This document shows positions 34,892 to 43,572 of a stretch of 64,000 nt of DNA, piece by piece; position 1 is the stretch's first letter; every line of letters starts with the position of its first letter. This DNA comes from Bradyrhizobium amphicarpaeae. GTDB lineage: Bacteria; Pseudomonadota; Alphaproteobacteria; Rhizobiales; Xanthobacteraceae. The notes beneath the pieces are model-generated. The model did not search any database, was not told where the DNA came from, and saw nothing but the letters and a program-made list of their open reading frames with translations. The position numbers were made by a program, and so were the translations under genes. Location: assembly GCF_002266435.3 (NCBI RefSeq), contig NZ_CP029426.2, positions 2,758,001-2,822,000 of the forward strand, in the 5' to 3' direction.

Positions 34892-36286
34892 TCATGTCTT
34901 GGCTCCGCCCGCAAAGATCTTCCCAGGGTTCATCAATCCATCAGGATCGAGCGCGGTCTTGATGGATCGCATCACATCGACGGCCTCGCCGAGTTCATCG
35001 GCGAGGTAGTCGATCTTGCCGAGCCCGATGCCGTGCTCGCCGGTGCAGGTGCCGTCCATGGCGATGGCGCGGGCGACCATGCGGGCCTGCAGCGCCTTGG
35101 CGCCTTCGCTCTCCTCCGGCTTTGCGGGATCGATCAGGATCAGCATGTGGAAATTGCCGTCGCCGACATGACCGACAATCGGTGCGGTAAATCCATGCGC
35201 GTCGGCGTCGCGCCGTGTCTCGGTCAGGCATTCCGCCAGCCGCGAGATCGGCACGCAGACGTCGGTGATGACGGCGCGCGCGCCCGGCCGCAAGCCGAGG
35301 CCGGCATAGAGCGTGTTGTCGCGAGCGTGCCAGAGCCGGCTGCGGTCTTCCGGCGCTTTGGCCCAGGCAAAGCCGTGGCCGCCATGGTCGGCGGCGATGG
35401 CCTGCGCAGCCTCGGCCTGCTCCGCGACCGAGCTTTCGGAGCCGTGGAACTCGAAGAACAGGGTCGGGGCCTCGCGATAGCCGAGCTTGGCGTAGGCATT
35501 GATGCCGCGCATCATGACGTCGTCGAGCAGCTCGATGCGCGCCACGGGGATTGCGGACTGGATCACGGAGATGGCGGTGTTCACCGCATCATGCAGCGTG
35601 TCGAAGCTGCAGACGGCGGCCGAGATCGCTTGCGGCACCGGGTGCACCTTCAATGTGATCTCTGTGATCACGCCAAGGGTTCCTTCCGCGCCGACGAACA
35701 TGCGAGTGAGGTCGTAACCGGCGGCCGACTTCCGCGCACGCCTGGCGGTGCGGATGATGCGGCCGTCGGCCAGCACCACCTCCAGCGCCATGACGTTGTC
35801 CTTCATGGTGCCGTAGCGTACCGCCATCGTGCCGGAGGCCCGCGTCGAGGTCATGCCCCCGATCGAGGCGTCGGCACCGGGGTCGATCGGAAAGAAAAGC
35901 CCGGTGTTGCGCAGCTCGGCATTGAGCTGCTTGCGCGTGATGCCGGGCTGCACGACGACGTCCATGTCGCTGTCGTGCACGGTCAGCACCTTGTTCATGC
36001 GCGCGAAGTCGAAGCAGACGCCGCCAGCGATTGCGGCCGCATTGCCTTCGAGCGACGTGCCTGCGCCGAACGGAACGATCGGCATGCCCGAGCTCGCGCA
36101 CAGCTTGACGATCTCGGCGACCTCCTGCGTGGTTTCAGGGAAGACGACGATGTCCGGCGGCAGATTGCGATAGTGCGATTCGCTCTGCCCATGCTGATCG
36201 AGCACGCCGCGCGCAACGCTCGCGCGCGGGCCGATCATGCCGGTAAGGCGTTCGGCCAAGATGCTCGTGCTGACCCGCGGTCCCAT
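34892..36286 (-). CDS. FAD-linked oxidase of the GlcD / D-lactate dehydrogenase family
   Basis: A 464-residue oxidase with an N-terminal PCMH-type FAD domain (PFGAGTSLEGNAAAIAGGVCFD, GADASIGGMTSTRASGT). The C-terminal substrate domain has IVGHVGDGNFHMLILID and the closing motif CTGEHGIGLGK. These are characteristic of cytochrome-linked D-lactate and glycolate/2-hydroxyacid dehydrogenases, which pass electrons to the respiratory chain. Within this operon it may oxidise a 2-hydroxy acid formed before or after ring cleavage. The true substrate is unknown. Confidence 0.86.
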   Translation of the reverse strand: MGPRVSTSILAERLTGMIGPRASVARGVLDQHGQSESHYRNLPPDIVVFPETTQEVAEIVKLCASSGMPIVPFGAGTSLEGNAAAIAGGVCFDFARMNKVLTVHDSDMDVVVQPGITRKQLNAELRNTGLFFPIDPGADASIGGMTSTRASGTMAVRYGTMKDNVMALEVVLADGRIIRTARRARKSAAGYDLTRMFVGAEGTLGVITEITLKVHPVPQAISAAVCSFDTLHDAVNTAISVIQSAIPVARIELLDDVMMRGINAYAKLGYREAPTLFFEFHGSESSVAEQAEAAQAIAADHGGHGFAWAKAPEDRSRLWHARDNTLYAGLGLRPGARAVITDVCVPISRLAECLTETRRDADAHGFTAPIVGHVGDGNFHMLILIDPAKPEESEGAKALQARMVARAIAMDGTCTGEHGIGLGKIDYLADELGEAVDVMRSIKTALDPDGLMNPGKIFAGGAKT

Positions 36287-36344
36287 CCCTAACTCCCGTC
36301 TGCTCCCTGTCGCCGGACTCTTGTTGGTCCGTCGCCGCCTCAGC

Positions 36345-37229
36345 TTAAGCGGCTCTTGCGTTGCTCGCGACCTGCTTCAGGCCGAAATCGTAGTTGAGAT
36401 GGAAATATTCGGTGCCCACCATGCGACCATCCGGCGCACGGCCGGCCGGATGCCGGGCGAATTCGCGGATCAGGCTGTCCTTGACGCCGAACACAACGTC
36501 CGAGTCGAGATACTGGTCGCCGGCAACGAACACGTGTGTCACGAGCTGCTCGAAGCCGGGCGCCGAGATCATGAAGTGCACATGCGCCGGACGCCAGGGA
36601 TGGCGGCCCTGCGCCTCCAGCATCTCGCCGACCGGGCCGTCATGCGGGACCGGGTAAGCGGCCGGCTTGATCGACCAGAAATGGAATTTTCCATTGGCGT
36701 CCGTGTGGAAGCGGGCGCGCATCGCGAGATCGCCGATGTCGTCGAGCTGCTGCACGTCGTAATAGCCGTCGTCGTCGGAATGCCAGACGTCCACGACGGC
36801 GCCCACCAGCGGCTTGCCGTCGACGGTCGAGACCGAGCCGGTGACCAGCATCGGATCGCCTTCCATCGGCCCGGAGATATCCGCGCCGCTGTCCTTCTCC
36901 GGCGCAGCCTGTACGAAGAACGGGCCGAGCACCGTGGTCTCGGTCGCGCCCTCCGGCACTGGATGGTTGATCGCATCGACCAGCATCGAGACGCCTAGCG
37001 TGTCCGACAGCAGGATGAACTCCTGTCGCTTGTCGTCGCACATGTGGCCGGTGCGGGTCAGGAAGTCGATGCCGAACTCCCATTCCTTCTGGGTCGGGCG
37101 GATCTCGCGAACGAAAGCATGGAGGTGGCGCACCAGGGCTTCGCTGACCTGCTTGATGCGCGGATCGCTAGCGTCCCTGATCCGCTCCAGAACCGCGTCG
37201 GTGATCGTGGTCTCGTTGAAATTGCGCAT
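36345..37229 (-). CDS. Intradiol ring-cleavage dioxygenase, hydroxyquinol 1,2-dioxygenase type
   Basis: A 294-residue non-heme Fe(III) dioxygenase. The N-terminal helical domain (ALVRHLHAFVREIRPTQKEW) is the catechol dioxygenase N-terminal type. The catalytic part has TVLGPFF, DVWHSDDDGYYDVQ, YPVPHDGPVG and RHPWRPAHVHFMI. Predicted iron ligands are Tyr157 (or 156), Tyr192, His216 and His218. The sequence VPHDGPVGEMLEA-GRHPWRPAH fits hydroxyquinol rather than catechol enzymes. It would convert hydroxyquinol to maleylacetate, which the neighbouring reductase then uses. Confidence 0.88.
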   Translation of the reverse strand: MRNFNETTITDAVLERIRDASDPRIKQVSEALVRHLHAFVREIRPTQKEWEFGIDFLTRTGHMCDDKRQEFILLSDTLGVSMLVDAINHPVPEGATETTVLGPFFVQAAPEKDSGADISGPMEGDPMLVTGSVSTVDGKPLVGAVVDVWHSDDDGYYDVQQLDDIGDLAMRARFHTDANGKFHFWSIKPAAYPVPHDGPVGEMLEAQGRHPWRPAHVHFMISAPGFEQLVTHVFVAGDQYLDSDVVFGVKDSLIREFARHPAGRAPDGRMVGTEYFHLNYDFGLKQVASNARAA

Positions 37230-37243
37230 GGGAGGCTCCGCGA

Positions 37244-38146
37244 TCAGAGTTTGGGTTCGCCGAGGCCGGACAAGCGTTCGAGATGCTTGACCGTCGAAAT
37301 GAAGTCGGTGTCGCCCTCGCCCTGCGCGACCAGCGAGCCATAGGTCTCGCGCACCTGTGCCGCGAGTTGAAGCGGCACGCCGACGGCATGGCCGGCGCCG
37401 AGGATGAGGTCGAGGTCCTTGGCCATCTGCTTGCAGGAGAAGGTGGATTCGAAGTCGCGGTTGCGCAGCGGCGCGGTCTTGTACTTGACCATGGGCGAGG
37501 CCACCGCGCTGTCGTCGAGCACTTTCAGAATGTCCTGCCAGGCGATGCCGCCCTTGCGAGCCAGCGCCAGGCTCTCGGCCATCATCGCGGCCGATACCGC
37601 GATCATCAGATTGACCGAGAGTTTTGCGTAGCGCGCTTCCTCGTCCGGACCGAGGTAGGTCTGCGCGCGGGTGAAAGCGGCAAACAGTGGCTTTGCCTTC
37701 TCGAAGGCGTCTTGCGGCCCTGAGACGAAGCAGCTCAGCGCACCGGTGTGAACGATGCTGGCGTTGCCGGAGACCGGCGAGCGGAGATAGGCAATGCCGC
37801 GCGCCTGGGCAGCCACCGCAACTTCGGTGGAGGCCTCGACGCTCACCGTGCTGGTTTCGATCAGGACGGCCCCGGGCGTCATCGCGGCGATCAGGCCGCT
37901 GGCACCGAGCAGCGCGCCGCGCAACGCGGCGTCATCCGGCAGTGACGTGACGACGGCCGTCTTGCCGCTGACGGCCTCTGCGGGCGAAGCGGCAATCGAA
38001 ATGCCTTGCGCGCGCGCCTCGTTGATGCGCGCCGCATTCTGGTCGAACGCGGTGACGGCAAAACCGGCCTTGGCGACGAGCGCCGACATCGGCAGGCCCA
38101 TCTTCCCGATCCCGATGAAAGCGACGTTTTTTGATGTGTCTGTCAT
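37244..38146 (-). CDS. 3-hydroxyisobutyrate dehydrogenase-like NAD(P) oxidoreductase
   Basis: A 300-residue beta-hydroxyacid dehydrogenase. The Rossmann loop FIGIGKMGLPMSALVAKAG starts at about residue 10. VETSTVSVEAS and RSPVSGNASIVHTGALSCFV form the substrate loop. The catalytic Lys lies in YAKLSVNLMIAVSAAMMAES. Family members reduce or oxidise 3-hydroxyacids and related short acids. In this operon it could act on the carbon chain from ring cleavage or on a side chain. It lies 14 bases upstream of the dioxygenase gene. Confidence 0.85.
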   Translation of the reverse strand: MTDTSKNVAFIGIGKMGLPMSALVAKAGFAVTAFDQNAARINEARAQGISIAASPAEAVSGKTAVVTSLPDDAALRGALLGASGLIAAMTPGAVLIETSTVSVEASTEVAVAAQARGIAYLRSPVSGNASIVHTGALSCFVSGPQDAFEKAKPLFAAFTRAQTYLGPDEEARYAKLSVNLMIAVSAAMMAESLALARKGGIAWQDILKVLDDSAVASPMVKYKTAPLRNRDFESTFSCKQMAKDLDLILGAGHAVGVPLQLAAQVRETYGSLVAQGEGDTDFISTVKHLERLSGLGEPKL

Positions 38147-38167
38147 TGTTGTTGTCCGTCGGCCGCT

Positions 38168-39532
38168 TCAGGCGGCGCGTCCCTGTCGTTCGATATCCTG
38201 CACCAGCCGCCGGCCCGATTGCGCCAGCAGGTCCTTCTTCGCCTCCAGTCCCTCGACCAGAAGTCGCCCGTTCCGCTTCTTCCAGGCGCCGCCGATCATG
38301 ACCGCCTCGATATTGGCGAGGCTCGTCTGCATCACGACGGTGGCGACGGGGTCGTGCACCGGGACGAGATTGAGATCGCTGGCATTGATGACGACGAGGT
38401 CGGCAAGCTTGCCCGGCGTCAGCGAGCCGATCTGGTGCTCGCGGCCGAGCATGCGGGCGCCTTCTGTCGTGATCCAGCGCAGCGCCTCGCGCACCGGGAT
38501 CGTAGTGGTCGCGGGAATGGTGCCGCTGGTCTTGCGCGCCTCTGCATTGTCAAGCGCCCGCTGCGTCGAGAGCGCAACGCGCGCGACGGTCAGAAGATCG
38601 CCGGCCAGCACGGATTCCAGATCGATGCCGATTGTCGGCCGCACGCCGCGCTTGAGCAGCCGCCCGGTGATCGGAAAGCCGTGGCCCTGGATCATCTCGT
38701 TCTCCGGCGTGACGGAGAATGACACGCCGAGATCGACCATCTTGTCGAGGAGATCATCGGGCAGATCGTTGCCATGGACGATGTTGATGCCGGTACCGAC
38801 GAGCCCGGCCTCGATCAGCTTCTCCCAGCCGCCCGGCGTCTTGGCCGGGCCGCCGCCCTGATGCATCGATGCGATCAGCCTCAGTTCACGTGCTAGCCGG
38901 AAGTCCTGCATGGCGACGTCGAGGGTCGAATAATGCGGGCCGAGGATCGCAAGGCCGAGCGTGACGAGGCCGTCGCGGTCGGCGAGGGGGCCTGCGAGCA
39001 GCCGCTCGACCTCGCGGCGCGGATGCGGCACTTCCGAGAAATGAGGCTCGCCGGGCTTCGGTTCCGGCTTCGGCGAGCCATGGAAGAATGCGGCGCGAAT
39101 GCCGCTCTCGACCAGGCCGCGCACGGCCGCGTCGGTGTGATTGGGCGTCGGATTATTGTGGCACCAGTCAACAAGCGTGGTGGTGCCGCAATTGATCTGG
39201 TTCAGCGCACCGACGAGGGTCGCGATGTAAATGTCGTCGGGCCGGAACACGGTCGCGAGGCCGGCATGCATGCGGCGGAAATATTCCAGCAGCGTCCAGT
39301 TGGCGGCAAAGCCGCGCAAGCCGGTCTGCCAGGTGTGCATATGCGCGTTGATCAGGCCGGGAATGACGATCCGATCTTTGCCTTCTACAACCTCTGCGTC
39401 GGCCGCAACGTCGATCGATGGGCGCACGTCGACGATACGGTTGCCTTCGACCAGCACGTCGCCGTTCCGGAGATCACCGATTGCGCCATCCATGGTGATG
39501 ACGGTGGCGGATTTGATCAGTGTGCGCCGCAT
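38168..39532 (-). CDS. Amidohydrolase of the deaminase/chlorohydrolase (TRZ/ATZ) group
   Basis: A 454-residue metal-dependent hydrolase. The N-terminal metal motif GLINAHMHTWQT has His64 and His66. Further features are CGTTTLVDWCHN, SMHQGGG, a later metal-binding His in NIVHGN, and the C-terminal GSLTPGKLADLVVIN. This arrangement is that of cytosine/guanine deaminases and s-triazine hydrolases such as AtzA/AtzB, which replace an amino, alkylamino or chloro group on a ring with hydroxyl. In this operon it is a good candidate for an early hydrolytic step that makes a hydroxylated ring. It is not the decarboxylase type of amidohydrolase found with resorcylate pathways. Confidence 0.84.
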   Translation of the reverse strand: MRRTLIKSATVITMDGAIGDLRNGDVLVEGNRIVDVRPSIDVAADAEVVEGKDRIVIPGLINAHMHTWQTGLRGFAANWTLLEYFRRMHAGLATVFRPDDIYIATLVGALNQINCGTTTLVDWCHNNPTPNHTDAAVRGLVESGIRAAFFHGSPKPEPKPGEPHFSEVPHPRREVERLLAGPLADRDGLVTLGLAILGPHYSTLDVAMQDFRLARELRLIASMHQGGGPAKTPGGWEKLIEAGLVGTGINIVHGNDLPDDLLDKMVDLGVSFSVTPENEMIQGHGFPITGRLLKRGVRPTIGIDLESVLAGDLLTVARVALSTQRALDNAEARKTSGTIPATTTIPVREALRWITTEGARMLGREHQIGSLTPGKLADLVVINASDLNLVPVHDPVATVVMQTSLANIEAVMIGGAWKKRNGRLLVEGLEAKKDLLAQSGRRLVQDIERQGRAA

Positions 39533-39536
39533 CGCT

Positions 39537-40616
39537 TCACGCCGCCGCTTTGATCGCGGCCGGCGGCTCGCCGGCCCAGGCGCGCGCGATCAGGTCGCGG
39601 ATGGCGCCGCGCTCGAGCGGGCGCGGATTCCAGTAGGCGTTGGTGACGGCGAGATCGGCTGCCTTGTCGATGCCGCTCCCGGGCATGCCGATGTCGCGCA
39701 GCGCCGTCTTCGCACCCAGCCGCTTCGCAAGTTCGAACAGCCCCTGCGGCGCATCGGCCGCGCCGATGGCGCGCGAGATGCGCGCCATCGGCTCGGGCAC
39801 GGCCGGCGCGTTGTAGGCCAGCGCGTGCGGCAGCACGATGGTGTGGGTCTCCGCGTGCGGCAGGTCAAAGGTTCCTCCGAGCGTGTGGCAGAGCTTGTGA
39901 TGCAGCGCCATGCCGACGGTGCCGAGGCAGACACCGCACAGCCAGGCGCCATAGAGCGCTTCGGTGCGGGCCTCGCGGTCGTCGCTTCTGGCGGCAATGG
40001 CGGGCAGGGTGCGGGCCAGCGCGCGGATGCCTTCTTCCGCCATCAGCGATGTCACGGGATTAGTGTCGCGCGCATAAAGCGCTTCAACGGCATGCGCGAT
40101 CGCGTTGATGCCGGATGTTACGGCGAGACTTGCCGGCAGCGTCAGGGTGAGATCGACATCGTAGATCACGGTCTCTGGCAATATCGCCGCATCGCGCACC
40201 GTGGTCTTCAGGCCGTTCTCGGTCTGGCCGACGATCGGCGTCATCTCCGAGCCGGCATAGGTGGTGGGAATGCAGAGCTGGTTGATTCCGGTGCGCAAGG
40301 CCAGCGCCTTGCCAAGGCCCGTGGTCGAGCCGCCGCCGAGCGAGACGACGCAGTCGGCCTCGCATGCCTTCATCGCCGCGAGCGCGCGCTCGGTGACCTC
40401 GACCGGCGTGTGCATGGTGGCGCCGGAAAAAATGCCGGCATAGAGCGAGCCGAGTGCGGCACCGAGGCTCCTGCCCTGCGCCTCCTGCTGTGGCGTCGTC
40501 AGCACCAGCGCGCGCTTGCCCCCCAGCCGTTCCACCTCCGCCTTGGCGGAGCCAAGCATACCGCTGCCGAACACGACGCGGCAGGGCAGGTTTTCAAAGG
40601 TGAACGAACCGATCAT
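39537..40616 (-). CDS. Maleylacetate reductase
   Basis: A 359-residue member of the iron-type alcohol dehydrogenase superfamily in its maleylacetate reductase branch. It starts SFTFENLPCRVVFGSG and has VVSLGGGSTTGLGKALAL (NAD-binding glycine loop), IPTTYAGSEMTPIVG, SGINAIAHAVEALY, and LHHKLCHTLGG with the metal-site histidines. It reduces maleylacetate to 3-oxoadipate, the step after hydroxyquinol cleavage. Together with the dioxygenase gene 2.3 kb downstream it defines the lower pathway. It overlaps the Dabb gene by four bases. Confidence 0.92.
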   Translation of the reverse strand: MIGSFTFENLPCRVVFGSGMLGSAKAEVERLGGKRALVLTTPQQEAQGRSLGAALGSLYAGIFSGATMHTPVEVTERALAAMKACEADCVVSLGGGSTTGLGKALALRTGINQLCIPTTYAGSEMTPIVGQTENGLKTTVRDAAILPETVIYDVDLTLTLPASLAVTSGINAIAHAVEALYARDTNPVTSLMAEEGIRALARTLPAIAARSDDREARTEALYGAWLCGVCLGTVGMALHHKLCHTLGGTFDLPHAETHTIVLPHALAYNAPAVPEPMARISRAIGAADAPQGLFELAKRLGAKTALRDIGMPGSGIDKAADLAVTNAYWNPRPLERGAIRDLIARAWAGEPPAAIKAAA

Positions 40617-40936
40617 GCGCCGGTCTCTTTGATGGGATAATCGACCTGGAAGCGTCCGATCCGCAAGTCGCCTAATGCCTCGCGGACGCGCAAATGTTCG
40701 GGGTGGGTTGCATAGGCCGAAAGCGCGGCCTGGTCGGTGAATTCGGAGAACAGCACCACGTCGCAGGCGTAGTCGACCGCGCTGACGTCCACGCCGATTT
40801 CGATATGGGTGAGGCCCTCGATCCGGCCCTTGAGGCCTTCGAACAGGGTTTTGACCTTGACCCGGGCGGCGGAGCGCTCCTCAGGGGTCTCCCCGCGCAG
40901 CCGCCACATCACGATGTGCCTGATCGGGCCCGACAT
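40613..40936 (-). CDS. Dabb (stress-responsive alpha/beta barrel) family protein
   Basis: A 107-residue small protein that starts IRHIVMWRLRGETPEE and ends with the ALSAYATHPEHLRVREAL block typical of Dabb proteins, which form dimeric barrels. I chose the ATG at 40936, preceded by AGGAAA, over a longer in-frame start that would run through the promoter region. It is the first gene of the 11-gene operon. Dabb proteins include plant olivetolic acid cyclase, but most bacterial members have no known reaction. A role in binding or isomerising an aromatic intermediate is only a guess. Confidence 0.82.
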   Translation of the reverse strand: MSGPIRHIVMWRLRGETPEERSAARVKVKTLFEGLKGRIEGLTHIEIGVDVSAVDYACDVVLFSEFTDQAALSAYATHPEHLRVREALGDLRIGRFQVDYPIKETGA

Positions 40937-40985
40937 TTCCTGATTTCCTCGCCTGCCATTCTGCTTTGTTGGGGCTATTTTGCCT

Positions 40986-41040
40986 TGCAGAAATCGGAAA
41001 TAAAGGCCAAAAATTGTAAGTCTCTTTTCCGATTTATGCA
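40986..41040. promoter_or_regulatory. Long dyad in the divergent promoter region (candidate LysR operator)
   Basis: A 15-bp inverted repeat with one mismatch: TGCAGAAATCGGAAA (40986-41000) and TTTCCGATTTATGCA (41026-41040), separated by 25 bases. It fills most of the 107-base gap between the Dabb operon and the lysR gene, and the right arm ends 3 bases before the lysR ATG. A LysR tetramer bound here could control both directions and repress its own gene. Confidence 0.6.
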
Positions 41041-41043
41041 AAA

Positions 41044-41967
41044 ATGGACCGGCTGCTTCAACTCGAAGTCTTCTCCAAAACCGCCGAGCTCGGCAGCCTG
41101 TCCAAGGCCGCCGAGATCCTGCGGATGTCGAACGCGGCCGCCAGCCGCCATCTCAGCGCGCTGGAGGAGCGGCTTGCGGTCCGGCTGATCGAACGCAACA
41201 CGCGCCGGCAATGGCTGACCGAGGCCGGGCAGGAGCTGCTGCAGCGCTGCAGCACATTGTTGAACGAACTCGCCGAGGCCGAGGATGCCGTCTCCGACCG
41301 CGCGCTGTCGCCGAAGGGCATGCTGCGTGTGACGAGTTCGTTGTCCTTTGCGATGATCTATCTCGCGCCGATGCTGCCCGCCTTCCGCGCACTCTATCCT
41401 GATCTCAGCGTGCAGATCATCAGCGCGAATCGCTATCTCGACTTCATCGAGGCCGGCATCGACGTGGCGATCCGCACGCGCGAGCACGAACCGGATTCCA
41501 ACATCATCGTCCGCCGCATCGGCCAGATGCACCGCGTGCTCGCGGCGGCGCCGTCATACCTTGAGAAGCACGGCCGCCCGGAGCATCCCGCCGATCTCGC
41601 CCACCACAACATGCTGATCTACAATCTCGCCAACGATCCCTATTCGCTGCGGCTCAGTCAGGGCAGCACGACGCAGACGGTGCGGATCGCGCCGACGCTC
41701 GACAGCAATGACGGCCAGATCATCTGCGGTGCTGCACGCGCGGGGCTCGGCATCCTGATCCAGCCGCTCTACATCGTGCAGAGCGACATCGCGGCCGGCC
41801 GGCTGGTGCCTGTCCTGAGGGATTGGCAGCTGCCGCTGCTCACCATGAACATCGCCTATCAAAACCGCGTCAGGCTGCCCGCCAAGATCAGGGTGTTTTC
41901 CGACTTCCTGGTCAGCCACATCCGCGACCATTCGGAGCCGGGGATCTGGATCGACGCGGCGAAGTGA
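41044..41967 (+). CDS. LysR-family transcriptional regulator
   Basis: A 307-residue LysR regulator. The N-terminal winged helix-turn-helix runs LQLEVFSKTAELGSLSKAAEILRMSNAAASRHLSALE (residues 5-41), written here only as a position guide: FSKTAELGS, KAAEIL and AASRHLSALE. The effector domain starts near residue 90 (RVTSSLSFAMIYLAP). It is divergent from the hydroxyquinol-type operon and overlaps a long dyad, so it is very probably that operon's activator or repressor. No Shine-Dalgarno sequence precedes the ATG. The inducer is unknown. Confidence 0.9.
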   Translation: MDRLLQLEVFSKTAELGSLSKAAEILRMSNAAASRHLSALEERLAVRLIERNTRRQWLTEAGQELLQRCSTLLNELAEAEDAVSDRALSPKGMLRVTSSLSFAMIYLAPMLPAFRALYPDLSVQIISANRYLDFIEAGIDVAIRTREHEPDSNIIVRRIGQMHRVLAAAPSYLEKHGRPEHPADLAHHNMLIYNLANDPYSLRLSQGSTTQTVRIAPTLDSNDGQIICGAARAGLGILIQPLYIVQSDIAAGRLVPVLRDWQLPLLTMNIAYQNRVRLPAKIRVFSDFLVSHIRDHSEPGIWIDAAK

Positions 41968-42012
41968 GCGGGAACAGCAATCGCCGCGAGAATCAGCCGG
42001 TGAGACCGCAGA

Positions 42013-43548
42013 TCACAGCGCCGAACTCGGGCTCGGTTGCCTAGATGGGACTGCCGATGGAAATCTGCTCGCGAAGGCGCGCATCTTGGGCTGGACACGT
42101 GATCCGTCGATCACCTCGAGCCGGCCGCAGCGGTTCAGGGTGTGCAGCTTTCTGCCGGGCCACAAAGGTCCGGGCTTCAGGGAATGACGGACGATCTGCC
42201 TGAAAGCCGTCGGCGACAGTTCAATCACTTCCGCCAGCGCGAGCGCCGCGCCGTATCCATCGGTGCAGTTCTGCACCGGGCGCCACAGTTTGCCATTGAA
42301 CGTGACGAAATTCCCCGCCGGCCGCGTGCTGGCGCGATCGATCAGGACCGGGTTGCTGGCATGGGGCTGCCAGGGGCCCAGGAGATGCTCGGCGTAATAG
42401 ATCGCGAGCGAATCCGAATAACCGCCGGTTCCGTCGCGCCAGGCGCCGAACAGATAATACAGGCCGTTGTGCTGCGTGATCGTCACGTCCGCAAGCTCGA
42501 GGCCCGACAGCAGCGTCGCATGCCGCTCCCATTTGTCCGGAAACCGGACGCATTTGTAGAGGGCGACGTCCCCGTGGGTCGAACTCTCCGGGATCATCCA
42601 CAACTCGCCGCCGCCTTCGATCAGAAAGGGATAGGAGAGATGCCAGGGCTCCTCCAGCACGGGCACCACGTTTCCCGTTGGGCCGGCGTCATTGAACTCG
42701 ATGGCGGAAATGATGCCCTTGCCGATACGGTGATCGAGATCTTCGAAGAAGACGAAGGTTCGTCCCTGCCACGTGACGGGAAAGGGATCGGCATAGAAGT
42801 GATTGCCGGGATCTCCAAGAACGTTCCAGCGCGGCCCGGACAGGTCACCGGTCTGCCAGACGCCTGCGCCGTCGTTGAAGCGCCACCCGACATGCCAATG
42901 CGGGGCGTAGCAGCAAAGGCGATAGATCTCCTTGGCGATCGAGACAGCAAGGCCGCGCGCGACATAGGCTGCGGGCCGCCGGCCCGGGCCGTTTGAGGTG
43001 GAACGCGCCAACTGCGGCACAATTCGCGGCCGTCCCGACAGGATTGCCGCGACCATCGTGAGCGTTCGCGCCATCACGGTTTCGAGCGCGCCGCTCATGC
43101 CGGCGGCGATCTCACCGGAAGGGTGGCCGCGGTCGAGCACGGCACCATCGACCTCGTTGACGATGTCGATCACCGGCAGGTCGCCGGCGAGAATGGCGGC
43201 GAGGGCAGCGTTCTCGCCGGAAACGCCGTTGAACAGCGGCCGGAGATATTGCCTTGCGGAGCTGTTCGGATCGCGCGCACCATTGGTGAAGTCGACGATC
43301 ACGTCGGCGGTCCCGGTTCGACCCTGCGTCGATTCCGGAATGATGGGCAGCCTGTTGGCGCCGCTGTGTTTGCCCTTGTGCAACACCAAGCGTTCGAGTT
43401 CGAACAGGGCGTCGAGGCCCGTAGGGCGCGGCTCTTGAGTTGCAGTCCACGCGATTTGAACCGGAACGTCCCGGCCGTCGATCAACAGCGTGTCGCGGCT
43501 CATCCACCGCCGCGCATGCTCACGTTCACAGCGAAACTCGATGATCAT
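42013..43548 (-). CDS. Large polysaccharide-cluster protein with C-terminal beta-propeller domain
   Basis: A 511-residue protein. From about residue 225 it shows repeated blades with aromatic and acidic motifs: HFYADPF (near 250), FFEDLDH, HLSYPFLI, LWMIPESS, YYLFGAW and NGKLWRPVQ. This resembles the five-bladed propeller of family 43-like glycosidases and the N-terminal domain of glucosamine inositolphosphorylceramide transferases. The first 220 residues have no motif I can name with confidence. I chose the ATG at 43548 with GGAA 9 bases upstream; a TTG 15 bases earlier is possible. It lies 24 bases after a glycosyltransferase gene. Likely role: surface glycan modification. Confidence 0.7.
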   Translation of the reverse strand: MIIEFRCEREHARRWMSRDTLLIDGRDVPVQIAWTATQEPRPTGLDALFELERLVLHKGKHSGANRLPIIPESTQGRTGTADVIVDFTNGARDPNSSARQYLRPLFNGVSGENAALAAILAGDLPVIDIVNEVDGAVLDRGHPSGEIAAGMSGALETVMARTLTMVAAILSGRPRIVPQLARSTSNGPGRRPAAYVARGLAVSIAKEIYRLCCYAPHWHVGWRFNDGAGVWQTGDLSGPRWNVLGDPGNHFYADPFPVTWQGRTFVFFEDLDHRIGKGIISAIEFNDAGPTGNVVPVLEEPWHLSYPFLIEGGGELWMIPESSTHGDVALYKCVRFPDKWERHATLLSGLELADVTITQHNGLYYLFGAWRDGTGGYSDSLAIYYAEHLLGPWQPHASNPVLIDRASTRPAGNFVTFNGKLWRPVQNCTDGYGAALALAEVIELSPTAFRQIVRHSLKPGPLWPGRKLHTLNRCGRLEVIDGSRVQPKMRAFASRFPSAVPSRQPSPSSAL

Positions 43549-43572
43549 GTCGAGCCATTCCAACGTATCAGG

